DNA of 64,000 nt, taken from contig JBAWZA010000005.1 of assembly GCA_037143335.1 (NCBI GenBank), positions 62,001 to 126,000 on the forward strand, in the 5' to 3' direction. The notes below the pieces were generated by a model, which was given only the letters and a program-made list of their open reading frames with translations, made no database searches and was not told the DNA's origin. Positions 1 through 8,869 of this stretch are shown in pieces. Position 1 is the first letter of the stretch, and every line of letters begins with the position of its first letter. This DNA comes from PALSA-1296 sp037143335 (lineage in GTDB: Bacteria > Bacteroidota > Ignavibacteria > Palsa-1295). Made by a program: the position numbers and the translations under genes.

Positions 1-1
1 G

Positions 2-502
2 GCGCCGAGCCTTCGTCCGGTGCGCGGGCGGTTCGAGCAGATAGAATTGCCGACTGGCGGACTTGCTATTATTGATTATGCACACACTCCCGATGCTCTG
101 GAAAATGTGCTGCACACCATTCGCATGGTTGATCCGAGCGCGAAGCTTACGACTGTCTTCGGTTGCGGAGGTGATAGAGATAAAACCAAACGCCCGAAGA
201 TGGGAGCGATAGCAGAGAGATTATCAGATATAATAATTATCACCAACGATAATCCACGAACTGAAAATCCGCATACTATTGCACACGAAATTATCGAAGG
301 TATCTCAGCAACCAGACGTATGCAAACAGAAATTATTTTAGATAGAAGACAAGCGATAGTAACTGCACTCGATTCATCGCTCACGGGAGATGTCATCTTA
401 ATTGCAGGCAAAGGGCATGAGGATTATCAAATCATCGGAAAAGAGAAATCACATTTCAGCGATCAAGAAGTAGTCCAGGAGTGGATGAATGCCCACAGAT
501 AA
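2..502 (+). CDS. murE: MurE, UDP-MurNAc-tripeptide synthetase (5' partial)
   Basis: This is the C-terminal part of the cytoplasmic ligase that adds the third stem-peptide residue to UDP-MurNAc-L-Ala-D-Glu. The frame is open from base 2, so the first codons lie before the window; the GTG at 20 is internal (VRGRFEQI matches the usual VPGRFE of MurE). The DNPR motif at 248-259 is the family signature for meso-diaminopimelate, and GKGHEDYQ further on is the usual C-terminal motif. meso-DAP use fits dapF at 57.4-58.2 kb. It is the first gene visible in the dcw cluster, with 12 bases to murF. Identity is certain; the amino-acid specificity is inferred from the motif. Confidence 0.96.
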   Translation, partial: APSLRPVRGRFEQIELPTGGLAIIDYAHTPDALENVLHTIRMVDPSAKLTTVFGCGGDRDKTKRPKMGAIAERLSDIIIITNDNPRTENPHTIAHEIIEGISATRRMQTEIILDRRQAIVTALDSSLTGDVILIAGKGHEDYQIIGKEKSHFSDQEVVQEWMNAHR

Positions 503-514
503 TAAGTATGGAAT

Positions 515-1909
515 ATGAATATTACAATCGAGGATATACTTAGCATCAAGCATTCAGCTCACATAGGTTTTAAGTCGCTCTCGCCGGCAAGAAAAATAAA
601 TCACGTCTCTACCGATTCACGCTCCGTCAAGAAAGGTGACCTCTTCATTGCACTTCGAGGTGAGAATTTTGATGGTCATGAATTTATTCAGCATGTTCAA
701 GAAAAGGGTGCAACTGCGGCAATTGTTGATGAGAAATGGAAAAAGAAAAATAGGAAGAAATACAAACTTCCTCTCATCGTCGTTAAGAATACACTTGATG
801 CGTATGGTGCAATCGCAAATCTCTTTCGAAATAAGTTTAGCATTCCGATAATCCTCGTTGCAGGATCAAACGGCAAGACAACAATGAAAGAAGTGATAAG
901 TCATGTACTTGGAACGTCGTTCAATGTTTTGAAGACAGAAGCGAATTACAACAATCAGGTTGGCTTGCCGCGGATGCTACTTCAACTAACCCCGCAACAC
1001 GAATTCGCTGTGCTCGAAATCGGCACAAATCATCCTGGCGAGATCGAGTGGCTGACACAGGTTGCCCAACCTACCCACGGTATCATCACTAACATTGGCA
1101 GAGAACACCTAGAGTTTTTTAAGAATCTCCGTGGCGTAGCCAAAGAAGAACTTGCACTCTTCGATTATCTTGCCTCTACAGAAGATGGAGTTGCCTTCAT
1201 CAATATGGACGATCCGTTTCTTGCAGGTCAAGGAAAACGAATGCTCTCTGATTACAGGCTTTATGGCAGAGGAACAGGAGCATCGGGAAGGAAAATGGGA
1301 TATTCATCGAATGGTTTAATGAAGATTGGGATTGAGTTGGATGGCAAGAGCTTCGTAGTACATTCTCATCTTGTCTCCGAGTACGCGCCGTCTCTTTATG
1401 CCGCTGTGGCAAAGGTTGCTTCAGAATTTGGATTGAGCATTGCAAAGATCAAGCAGGCTTTGGGAAGCTTCGTGCCTTATTCGAAGCGAATGGAAATTCT
1501 TAAGATTCACGGAGCCGTGATTATCAATGATTGCTACAATGCAAATCCTGAATCGTTTTATTCTGCGCTTGAAACGCTAAAACAAATTCCCTCAAAAGGA
1601 AAAAAATATGTGGTCGCGGGTGATATGTTCGAGTTAGGAGCTACATCAAAACGAGAGCATAGATTGCTTGGCGTGCAAATGGCAAAGTATAAATTCAACG
1701 GTCACTTTTTTACAGGGAATGCGATGAAGCAAACTTTTGCAGCGCTACTACAGACAAACACAAAACTTCATGCTGAGTATGATTCAGAGAAATCAGCTAT
1801 TGGCGAATCTCTCAGCCAGATTTTGAAAAAGGGCGATATAGTTTTAATCAAAGGGTCGCGCGGAATGAAGATGGAAACGATCCTTGAGCAATTACGAACG
1901 ACAAATTAG
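515..1909 (+). CDS. murF: MurF, UDP-MurNAc-tripeptide--D-Ala-D-Ala ligase
   Basis: MurF joins D-Ala-D-Ala to the UDP-MurNAc-tripeptide in the cytoplasm, the last soluble step before the lipid carrier. The protein has 464 residues, the normal length. An N-terminal Mur domain is followed by the ATP-binding loop GSNGKTT at residues 117-123, then the central segment EANYNNQVGLP and EIGTNHPGEI typical of MurF, and a C-terminal ligase domain with INDCYNANPES and GSRGMKME. The ATG at 515 lies 12 bases after the murE stop; an ATG at 509 is out of frame. It is cotranscribed with murE and mraY by position. No ddl gene is visible beside it. Confidence 0.97.
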   Translation: MNITIEDILSIKHSAHIGFKSLSPARKINHVSTDSRSVKKGDLFIALRGENFDGHEFIQHVQEKGATAAIVDEKWKKKNRKKYKLPLIVVKNTLDAYGAIANLFRNKFSIPIILVAGSNGKTTMKEVISHVLGTSFNVLKTEANYNNQVGLPRMLLQLTPQHEFAVLEIGTNHPGEIEWLTQVAQPTHGIITNIGREHLEFFKNLRGVAKEELALFDYLASTEDGVAFINMDDPFLAGQGKRMLSDYRLYGRGTGASGRKMGYSSNGLMKIGIELDGKSFVVHSHLVSEYAPSLYAAVAKVASEFGLSIAKIKQALGSFVPYSKRMEILKIHGAVIINDCYNANPESFYSALETLKQIPSKGKKYVVAGDMFELGATSKREHRLLGVQMAKYKFNGHFFTGNAMKQTFAALLQTNTKLHAEYDSEKSAIGESLSQILKKGDIVLIKGSRGMKMETILEQLRTTN

Positions 1910-1982
1910 GAGTTACGAACAGCGTACTCTATTCAATCTAATTCGTAATTCGCAATTAATAATTCGTAATTAAAAAGAAGCG
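1910..1982. repeat. AT-rich direct/inverted repeat of an 'attcgtaatt' unit
   Basis: The murF-mraY gap holds the unit taattcgtaattcgcaatta followed by taattcgtaatta, and its reverse form (aattacgaa, agttacgaa) occurs in the last codons of murF. A related copy (taattcgtaact) occurs near 41881. The pattern looks like a short interspersed repeat rather than a regulatory site. The mraY Shine-Dalgarno-like aaaaagaag follows directly at the end. Confidence 0.45.
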
Positions 1983-3098
1983 ATGTTGTACTATTTATTT
2001 TATTGGATCAACCGCACGTTTTCGCCTCCGGGCGGTGAGCTTATCCGATTTATTACGTTTCGTTCTGCAGTGGCGGCACTCTCGGCACTTGCGATCAGTC
2101 TCTTCATCGGACCGAAAATAATTAAACGATTAGTTGCGCTCGGGATTTCGAATATCGGCAAGACCGAAGCGCCGAAAGATCATCTCAAGAAAGCTGGCAC
2201 GCCAATGATGGGAGGCTTGATCATCTTAGCCGCAACGCTTGGACCCACACTTTTATGGGCTGATATCGGAAATCTTTTTGTGATATTGATTTTCTTTGCA
2301 ACGCTTATTATGGGTGGTATTGGATTTTTGGATGATTATCTGAAAATCGTTAAGAAAAAGAAAAAAGGACTTATCGCACGCTGGAAGCTCGTAGGCCAAA
2401 TATCAGTCGGCTTGATGATTGGCATTGCGATCATGCTCGCGCCACATCAATTCCCTGATATTACGACGGCAACGACGATGCCGTTTTTTAAGAATCTCGT
2501 TTTCGATTTTGGTAAGATTTTCTATATTCCGTTTGTGATTCTTGTCATCACGGCGACATCGAACGCAGTGAATCTCACAGACGGACTCGACGGACTCGCC
2601 GCCGGAACAGTTTCGATAGCATTCATCGGCATTATGGCAATCGCATACTTCACAGGAAATTTACAACTCTCGGAATATCTGAACATTCCGTATCTCAAAG
2701 GAGCAGGCGAACTCACCATTTTCTCGGCATCGCTGATGGGTGCTTCGCTTGGATTCTTGTGGTTCAATGCCTATCCGGCGCAAGTGATCATGGGTGATAC
2801 TGGTTCGCTTGCATTAGGCGGAGCGATGGGAACGATGATGGTATTATTAAAAAAAGAATTTCTTTTGCCAATCATAGGCGGGATATTTTTCTTAGAGTCA
2901 CTTTCGGTGATTTCGCAAACGCTCTACTTCAAATACACAAAGAAAAGATTTGGCGAAGGAAAACGCATATTCAAGATGGCGCCAATCCATCACCACTTCG
3001 AACTCATGGGTTGGGCAGAACCAAAGATCGTAACGAGGGCGTATATCATTGCAATTCTACTTGCAATCTTGACATTGGCAACGTTTAAGGTGAGGTAG
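1983..3098 (+). CDS. mraY: MraY, phospho-MurNAc-pentapeptide transferase
   Basis: This integral inner-membrane enzyme transfers phospho-MurNAc-pentapeptide to undecaprenyl phosphate, giving lipid I. The 371-residue protein has about ten hydrophobic segments. The catalytic acidic motifs are present: GFLDDYLK (DD at residues 117-118), NLTDGLDG (197-204) and MGDTGSLALGG with Asp 272, and the MraY-specific HHH at 336-338. The length is normal for the Bacteroidota-type enzyme. The ATG at 1983 is preceded by aaaaagaagcg. It sits between murF and murD, the canonical order. Confidence 0.97.
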   Translation: MLYYLFYWINRTFSPPGGELIRFITFRSAVAALSALAISLFIGPKIIKRLVALGISNIGKTEAPKDHLKKAGTPMMGGLIILAATLGPTLLWADIGNLFVILIFFATLIMGGIGFLDDYLKIVKKKKKGLIARWKLVGQISVGLMIGIAIMLAPHQFPDITTATTMPFFKNLVFDFGKIFYIPFVILVITATSNAVNLTDGLDGLAAGTVSIAFIGIMAIAYFTGNLQLSEYLNIPYLKGAGELTIFSASLMGASLGFLWFNAYPAQVIMGDTGSLALGGAMGTMMVLLKKEFLLPIIGGIFFLESLSVISQTLYFKYTKKRFGEGKRIFKMAPIHHHFELMGWAEPKIVTRAYIIAILLAILTLATFKVR

Positions 3099-3140
3099 AG
3101 GAAGTATTTTCGGTAAGTAAACGGTAACAAATTAATTTCC

Positions 3141-4490
3141 ATGCAAACACGCGGCAAACGCTTTTCCGTGCTTGGCGCGGGGAAGTCGGGTCTGGCAAGC
3201 GTGAGGCTCCTATTGAAACATCGTGCAAAGGTATTTCTTTCTGATTCTGTCAAGGCATCTAAACTCACAGAGGCAAAGAAAGAACTCGATGAACTCGGTG
3301 TAGGATACGAGTTCGGCTCGAACTCACATGCCGTGCTTGAGGCAGATACAATTGTCATTAGTCCCGGCGTTCCGATCGGCATTCCAATTTTAGATCTTGC
3401 TCGCCAAAAAAATATTCCCATCATTGGTGAGATAGAACTTGCTTCGCAATTTGCAGATGCGCCAATCGTTGCCATCACTGGGACGAACGGAAAAACGACA
3501 ACGACAACGCTTACTGGTGAAATATTCAAAGATGCAGGTTGGAATACGATTGTATCGGGTAACATCGGAATTCCATTTGCTGATGTTGTTGAACTTGCTG
3601 TTGGCGAGAAAGCGATCAACGTGCTCGAAGTCTCAAGCTTTCAACTCGATACAATAAATGATTTTCGTCCGAAGGTCTCTGCCCTTTTGAATATCACACC
3701 CGACCATTTGGATCGGTATAAGAATTACGAAGCGTACATCCAATCAAAATTTCGAATCGTCGAGAATCAGAAAGGACATGACATCTTTATCTATAACCAC
3801 GACGACGAAGTAGTCCGCAACTTTGCAGAGACGGTGAATATCCGAACATTTGGCTTCTCGATTACGGAAACACTTAAGCAAGGTGCTTTTTTAGCAGATG
3901 ATAAAATGTTCGTTCGCTTCGGAAGAGAACGCGATGAGGTGATTGATCGGAGTGAGATCGGAATCCCAGGTCCGCATAACTTGATGAATGCAATGGCGGC
4001 AACGCTGATCGCGCGGTCATTTGGGATCGAGTATGATTCAATTCGCGAAACATTGAAGCATTTCAAAGGCGTAGAGCATCGCATCGAATTTGTTCGTGAG
4101 TTGAATGGAGTCAAATACGTAAACGATTCCAAAGCCACAAATGTGGATTCGGTCAAATATGCCCTCCAAAGTTATACTGAGCCAATCATACTCATTGCTG
4201 GGGGAAAAGATAAGGGTAATGATTACTCGCTCATACTTGAGTTAGTAAAAAAACATGTGAAGGCAATCGTATCAATCGGTGACGGTGCAAAATATGTCGA
4301 GAAGGCATTCAAAGGAATTGTACCAGTTCATTCTGCAGATCACTCAATGGTCGAAGCAGTGGCGCAAGCGTCCTCACTTGCAACCGGCGGCGATGTCGTT
4401 CTCCTTTCGCCAGCATGTGCTAGTTTTGATATGTTTGATAACTATGAACATCGGGGAAGAGTGTTTAAGGAATTAGTGAATACGTTATGA
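3141..4490 (+). CDS. murD: MurD, UDP-MurNAc-L-Ala--D-Glu ligase
   Basis: MurD adds D-glutamate to UDP-MurNAc-L-Ala in the cytoplasm. At 449 residues it is full length. The N-terminal Rossmann-like domain (SVLGAGKSGLAS) binds the UDP substrate, GTNGKTTT at 114-121 is the ATP loop, followed by SGNIGIPF and the central LEVSSFQLD, and the C-terminal domain carries YVNDSKATN, all MurD signatures. The ATG at 3141 lies 42 bases after mraY. It is part of the dcw run. Confidence 0.97.
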   Translation: MQTRGKRFSVLGAGKSGLASVRLLLKHRAKVFLSDSVKASKLTEAKKELDELGVGYEFGSNSHAVLEADTIVISPGVPIGIPILDLARQKNIPIIGEIELASQFADAPIVAITGTNGKTTTTTLTGEIFKDAGWNTIVSGNIGIPFADVVELAVGEKAINVLEVSSFQLDTINDFRPKVSALLNITPDHLDRYKNYEAYIQSKFRIVENQKGHDIFIYNHDDEVVRNFAETVNIRTFGFSITETLKQGAFLADDKMFVRFGRERDEVIDRSEIGIPGPHNLMNAMAATLIARSFGIEYDSIRETLKHFKGVEHRIEFVRELNGVKYVNDSKATNVDSVKYALQSYTEPIILIAGGKDKGNDYSLILELVKKHVKAIVSIGDGAKYVEKAFKGIVPVHSADHSMVEAVAQASSLATGGDVVLLSPACASFDMFDNYEHRGRVFKELVNTL

Positions 4491-4501
4491 GGTATAGTGG
4501 A

Positions 4502-4539
4502 ACGGACTCTCTATTCCGTTCGCGCGGAGTAGAGAGTCC
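4502..4539. repeat. Inverted repeat of the GGACTCTCT family
   Basis: The murD-ftsW gap carries ggactctcta (4504-4513) and its perfect inverse tagagagtcc (4530-4539) around a 16-base loop. There is no T-run after the stem, so it is not a standard terminator. Related copies of the core occur near 21397-21415 and 55789-55805, so it belongs to a dispersed short repeat family. Confidence 0.55.
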
Positions 4540-4567
4540 ACGCCACTTAAGTTAATGGTAAGCACAA

Positions 4568-5713
4568 ATGAAACCACGTAAAACAGCAGACATCAGTTTA
4601 TTCTTAACAGTTACGGGCTTGCTGTTGGCTTCACTTGCTTTTGTTTATACAGCAAGCGCGTCGTTCAGCGTTGCAAAAACGGCAACGAGTGAGGGAATGC
4701 TTATTCGACATGCCACGAAGGTGATACTTGCAATCGTCGCGATGCTTGCGTTCACAAAAATAGATTATCACAAGTATCAGCCGATGACACGGTGGTTGAT
4801 GGTGCTTGCCATCATATTCTTGGGCGCAGTTCTTGCAGTTGGACATGTTGAGCTTGGAGCGAAACGGTGGTTACCTCTTGGACCGTTTTCGTTTCAGCCT
4901 TCGGAGTTCGTGAAGATTGCACTTGTGCTTCATATCTCCGCACTCTGCGCATCGAAGAAAGAATACATCGGTGATTTTAAGAAATCATTTCTTCCGATGA
5001 TCGGCTGGACACTCATCGCCGCTGGACTTATCGCAAAACAACCGAACATGTCGAATGCCGGTGTGCTGGTGATGCTGACCTTTGGCATCATGTTCATTGC
5101 GCAGATGCCGATTAAGTATATGATTAGTACCGGGATACTAACCTTTATCGGTGGCGGAATATATCTCATGACAGCATGGTATCGTGTGCAGAGAATACTT
5201 GCATTCGTCGGACATGATAACGAGCACACATCGAAAATTGCCTATCAAACTCAACAGGCAATGATTGCGCTGGGCAACGGGGGACTCTTCGGAGTTGGAA
5301 TCGGTCAATCTCGGCAGAGAGATTTTTATCTACCCGAATCCTATGGAGATTTTATTTACTCCGTCATCGGTGAAGAATATGGATTTATCGGCGCCTCGTT
5401 TTTACTCATCGTATTTGCATTCATTATCATCAGAGGTATTCAAATTGCAAAGCATGCACCCGACCCATTCGGAAGATACGTTGCATTCGGGATTACGATG
5501 ATGATCGGAGTGAATGCACTCATCAATGCACTTGTTAATTCAGGCTTGATGCCGCTGACGGGGTTGCCGATGCCATTCGTTAGCTATGGTGGGACGAGCA
5601 TGATTATTAGTGCGGCGGCAGTTGGGATATTACTGAACATCTCGAAATATTCCGAGACGCTACCGAACCCGAACAAAATCAAGCCGAATCTTAGATACGG
5701 CGAACATCATTGA
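4568..5713 (+). CDS. ftsW: FtsW, divisome SEDS glycosyltransferase
   Basis: FtsW is the SEDS-family peptidoglycan polymerase of the divisome, in the inner membrane, using lipid II. The 381 residues hold about ten transmembrane helices. SEDS motifs are visible: LGAKRWLPLGPFSFQPSE in the first half, the loop QTQQAMIALGNGGLFGVG, and VSYGGTSMI near the C terminus. The position between murD and murG in the dcw cluster separates it from the RodA paralogue. The ATG at 4568 follows gtaagcacaa without a strong ribosome site. Confidence 0.94.
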   Translation: MKPRKTADISLFLTVTGLLLASLAFVYTASASFSVAKTATSEGMLIRHATKVILAIVAMLAFTKIDYHKYQPMTRWLMVLAIIFLGAVLAVGHVELGAKRWLPLGPFSFQPSEFVKIALVLHISALCASKKEYIGDFKKSFLPMIGWTLIAAGLIAKQPNMSNAGVLVMLTFGIMFIAQMPIKYMISTGILTFIGGGIYLMTAWYRVQRILAFVGHDNEHTSKIAYQTQQAMIALGNGGLFGVGIGQSRQRDFYLPESYGDFIYSVIGEEYGFIGASFLLIVFAFIIIRGIQIAKHAPDPFGRYVAFGITMMIGVNALINALVNSGLMPLTGLPMPFVSYGGTSMIISAAAVGILLNISKYSETLPNPNKIKPNLRYGEHH

Positions 5714-5743
5714 TGCACTCAAACTACTAAGTCATGACGTAAG

Positions 5744-6844
5744 ATGAAACAGAAGACAATTGTGATAGCATCAGGCGGCACAGGCGGACATCTTTATCCT
5801 ACGATCGCAGTCGCGGAGGAAATCAGGGAAAAATATCCTGAGGTGCGAGTTGTATTCATCGGAACGCCAGATCGTATCGAAGCGCGCGAAGTACCTAAAG
5901 CAGGATTTGAATTTATATCTATCGAGATCAGCGCACCCGGTAAATCGCTGAAGCATCTACTCAAGTTTCCGTTGCAGTATTTAAAGGCGTATCGCCGTTC
6001 ACAGCAAATCCTTTCAGAAATCGGAGCGGGTGCATTTTTAGGTGGTGGAGCATATTTAAGTGTACCTGTCGCCTATGCGGCGAAACGAAAAAAAATACCG
6101 ATTGCACTCTTAGAGATCAATGCAGTTGCAGGCAGAGCGAATAAAGTGCTTACAAAAAATGCTGATAAAATATTTTTGAGTTACCCCGAAGCAGCGAGTG
6201 ATTTTGGCGCAATCGGAGTAGAAAAAATTCAAGTGGTTGGGACGCCAGTCCGGACTTCGCTGTCTTCGCCAACGACTTCGCAGCCAATAGCTCGTGAGCA
6301 TTTTGGACTCGATCCGAACAAACGAACCTTGCTCGTCTTCGGTGGCTCACTTGGCGCTCGTTCAATCAATGCAGCAATGCGTAGAGGTGCTCAGCAATTT
6401 TTGGATGCAGGAATGAATATCATCTGGCAAACTGGAAACGCCGAGACAACGTCTGAGGCGAAAAAAGAATTTTCTTCTGCTTCGCTTCGAGTGCTCGACT
6501 TTATTTCTGAAATGCAAACAGCATATACAGCTGCTGATCTTGTCGTCTGCCGAGCAGGCGCTTCGACTCTTGCGGAACTTGCCACAATTGGCAAAGCCGC
6601 GATACTCGTTCCGTATCCGCTTGCGATTAAAAATCATCAGGAAGTCAATGCACTTGCTTATGAGTCGAGCGGTGCGGCAGACGTGATAAAGGACTCAGAA
6701 CTTGAGCAATTGCTTGTCGGTCAAGTAATGAGATTAATGAAAGACGAAGTCGCACGCACCGAGATGGCAAAAAAAATTCTCCTCAGGGAGAACATTACTG
6801 CACGAAATGTTGTAGCTCAATGGTTAGTAGATAACTGTAAGTGA
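5744..6844 (+). CDS. murG: MurG, lipid II synthase
   Basis: MurG transfers GlcNAc from UDP-GlcNAc to lipid I on the inner face of the membrane. The 366-residue protein begins with the glycine loop GGTGGHLYP at 11-19, and has the second loop FGGSLGARSIN and the UDP-binding VCRAGASTLAELA. A GT28 two-domain layout fits. One oddity: the usual EQN in the HEQNAVPG motif reads LEINAVAG here. The gene starts 30 bases after ftsW. Function is well supported by motifs and context. Confidence 0.96.
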   Translation: MKQKTIVIASGGTGGHLYPTIAVAEEIREKYPEVRVVFIGTPDRIEAREVPKAGFEFISIEISAPGKSLKHLLKFPLQYLKAYRRSQQILSEIGAGAFLGGGAYLSVPVAYAAKRKKIPIALLEINAVAGRANKVLTKNADKIFLSYPEAASDFGAIGVEKIQVVGTPVRTSLSSPTTSQPIAREHFGLDPNKRTLLVFGGSLGARSINAAMRRGAQQFLDAGMNIIWQTGNAETTSEAKKEFSSASLRVLDFISEMQTAYTAADLVVCRAGASTLAELATIGKAAILVPYPLAIKNHQEVNALAYESSGAADVIKDSELEQLLVGQVMRLMKDEVARTEMAKKILLRENITARNVVAQWLVDNCK

Positions 6845-6906
6845 ACTTACACTCGGCAGACACCGAATCCGATCCCATCTTGCGATTGCAATTGGGAAGA
6901 GGATGA

Positions 6907-7413
6907 GTGATTGCAAGCACTATGGAACAGCAAACAACTTTCAAATACAACTACGGATTTCTCTTTCAGTCAATCGTCGTCTATGCGACGACATTGGCAG
7001 CGTATATCCTTGTCCGAGGATTAATGATCGAAGCAGAGTTCGCTCATATTTTTCGCGATCCGCTCGTTTATCTTTTAAGCGCGATTATTCTCGTCTCATC
7101 GCTTGCCGTGATTTACAATGTTGTGATGAAGCGGAGAATCACGATTGATGGCAACCATCTGCATCTGCGCGGTGCGTTGCGCGAAATGACGATTACTCGT
7201 GACCAAGTTCGGAGTGTCCGCATCGGGGTGGACAGACAACGTGGATTAATTTCTAATACACGAGTCGTAAAAATATTCTTGAATGAACGCCGCAGACCCG
7301 CACTTATTCGGACGTATAATTTCGAGAATAGTCAGGAGCTTTACTCCTCACTAAAAAAATGGGCAGGTGATTTACTCACGGAACGTCCTGGTCGCAGGAG
7401 GAGAAAAGCGTAG
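6907..7413 (+). CDS. Small membrane protein with bacterial PH-like domain
   Basis: A 168-residue protein of unknown function lies between murG and murC. Two transmembrane helices at about residues 18-38 and 53-73 are followed by a soluble basic region (ITIDGNHLHLRGALREMTI onward) whose pattern resembles membrane-anchored bacterial pleckstrin-homology domains. The tail is rich in Arg and Lys. I use the GTG at 6907 because ggaagagg lies just upstream; ATG 6922 (MEQQTTFKY) is a possible alternative. The stop overlaps the murC start by one base (TAGTG), so the two are probably translationally coupled. A role in the envelope is inferred only from position and membrane anchoring. Confidence 0.75.
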   Translation: MIASTMEQQTTFKYNYGFLFQSIVVYATTLAAYILVRGLMIEAEFAHIFRDPLVYLLSAIILVSSLAVIYNVVMKRRITIDGNHLHLRGALREMTITRDQVRSVRIGVDRQRGLISNTRVVKIFLNERRRPALIRTYNFENSQELYSSLKKWAGDLLTERPGRRRRKA

Positions 7414-8864
7414 TGCCCAACACGCATTTTATCGGGATCGGAGGAGCAGGCATGAGCGGGCTCGCCGAAGTATTGCTCGAACGAGGTGAGTCTGTATCTG
7501 GCAGTGACTTGACGGAGTCGGAGAAAACAAAAGAACTTCGCAAACGCGGAGCGCAGATTTCCATAGGACATCGAGCATCGAATATCCCCAAAAATACCGA
7601 TCGGGTTATCTATACATCGGCAATCATCGGACATAATAATCCCGAATATGAGTTTGCACAAGAACAAGGAATAAGGACAATCCGTAGGGCAGAGTTTCTT
7701 GGTGAGCTAACCGACAATCATAAACTCATCGCCGTTGCCGGCACTCATGGCAAGACAACGACGACGGCAATGATCTCGCATATTTTACTCAGTGCCGGCC
7801 TCGATCCATTTATTTCCGTTGGAGCAAGTATTCGCGAGTTAGGGATGAAGAATGCTCGCGCTGGTAGCGGCAACCTTGCTGTAGTTGAGGCGGATGAGTA
7901 TGACAGAAGTTTTTTGGCATTGAGTCCATACATTGCCGTATTAACGACACTCGAGCCTGAGCATCTCGATATCTATAAAAATCTTACAAACCTTCAAGAA
8001 GCGTTTATCACTTTTGCAAATCAATCGGCTCCGCATAGCTCTGCGGGGTTTGTCGTTGTGAATTTGGACGAAGAACCGCTTCGTGAAATTTTAGGAAGGC
8101 TTACCAAGAGAATTGTTAGCTTCGGAATTTCATCAGCTGAAGCAAAGTATCGGGCAAGCGATATTGAATCTGAAGGAATTGGGATTCGTGCAATGATTCA
8201 CCGCGGAAGTGACATGATTGGCGAGATCGAGCTCCGGATTCCAGGTGAGCATAATATCAAGAATGCTCTCGCCGCGATTGCAGTTGCCGAGATACTGGCA
8301 ATTCCTTTTGAGATTGTCCGTTCGTCACTCGCATCGTTTATCGGAGCCGAAAGGCGTGCAGCAATCATTGGTGAATCGAATGGAATTTTAGTGATCGATG
8401 ATTACGCACATCATCCAACGGAGATCAAGGCGATACTAACTGCACTTCGCTCAGGCTATCCTGGACGCAGGTTGGTGGTTGCATTTGAACCACATACCTA
8501 TACGCGCACTCGTGATTTTGCAAAAGATTTTGGAAAAGTCTTTGCCGATTATGCAGACGTTTTAGTTCTGGCTGATGTTTATCCAGCCAGAGAAGAACCG
8601 ATCAGTGGCGTTACCAGCGAGTTAATCTTGAGGTATGCTCGCGAACATGGCATGACATCGTGTTCACGAGCAGGTAGTTTGGATCGTGTGGCGCCAGCCA
8701 TGGCGGCACTCGCTCAGCGTGGTGATATTCTGATCACTCTTGGCGCAGGTCCGATTACCGAGGCGGCACCGATGATACTTCAACTGATCTCTCCCCGGCG
8801 ATCCGTTACAGTTTCAACTCGTACAACAAAAACGAAATTACAAATCAACACGAAAGTAGCATAG
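7413..8864 (+). CDS. murC: MurC, UDP-MurNAc--L-Ala ligase
   Basis: MurC adds the first amino acid, L-Ala, to UDP-MurNAc. The 483 residues contain the N-terminal HFIGIGGAGMSGLAE loop (residues 5-19), the ATP loop GTHGKTTTTA at 110-119, the middle motif VVEADEYDRSF, and the C-terminal DDYAHHPTEI and FEPHTYTRT. Length is normal. Translation starts at a GTG that shares a base with the stop of the preceding membrane gene. The next gene starts 5 bases after the stop. Confidence 0.97.
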   Translation: MPNTHFIGIGGAGMSGLAEVLLERGESVSGSDLTESEKTKELRKRGAQISIGHRASNIPKNTDRVIYTSAIIGHNNPEYEFAQEQGIRTIRRAEFLGELTDNHKLIAVAGTHGKTTTTAMISHILLSAGLDPFISVGASIRELGMKNARAGSGNLAVVEADEYDRSFLALSPYIAVLTTLEPEHLDIYKNLTNLQEAFITFANQSAPHSSAGFVVVNLDEEPLREILGRLTKRIVSFGISSAEAKYRASDIESEGIGIRAMIHRGSDMIGEIELRIPGEHNIKNALAAIAVAEILAIPFEIVRSSLASFIGAERRAAIIGESNGILVIDDYAHHPTEIKAILTALRSGYPGRRLVVAFEPHTYTRTRDFAKDFGKVFADYADVLVLADVYPAREEPISGVTSELILRYAREHGMTSCSRAGSLDRVAPAMAALAQRGDILITLGAGPITEAAPMILQLISPRRSVTVSTRTTKTKLQINTKVA

Positions 8865-8869
8865 CCAAC

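Noticed and set aside
2990..3619. 209-residue minus-strand frame
   Set aside because: Antisense of mraY/murD, low-complexity Ser-rich, no start site.
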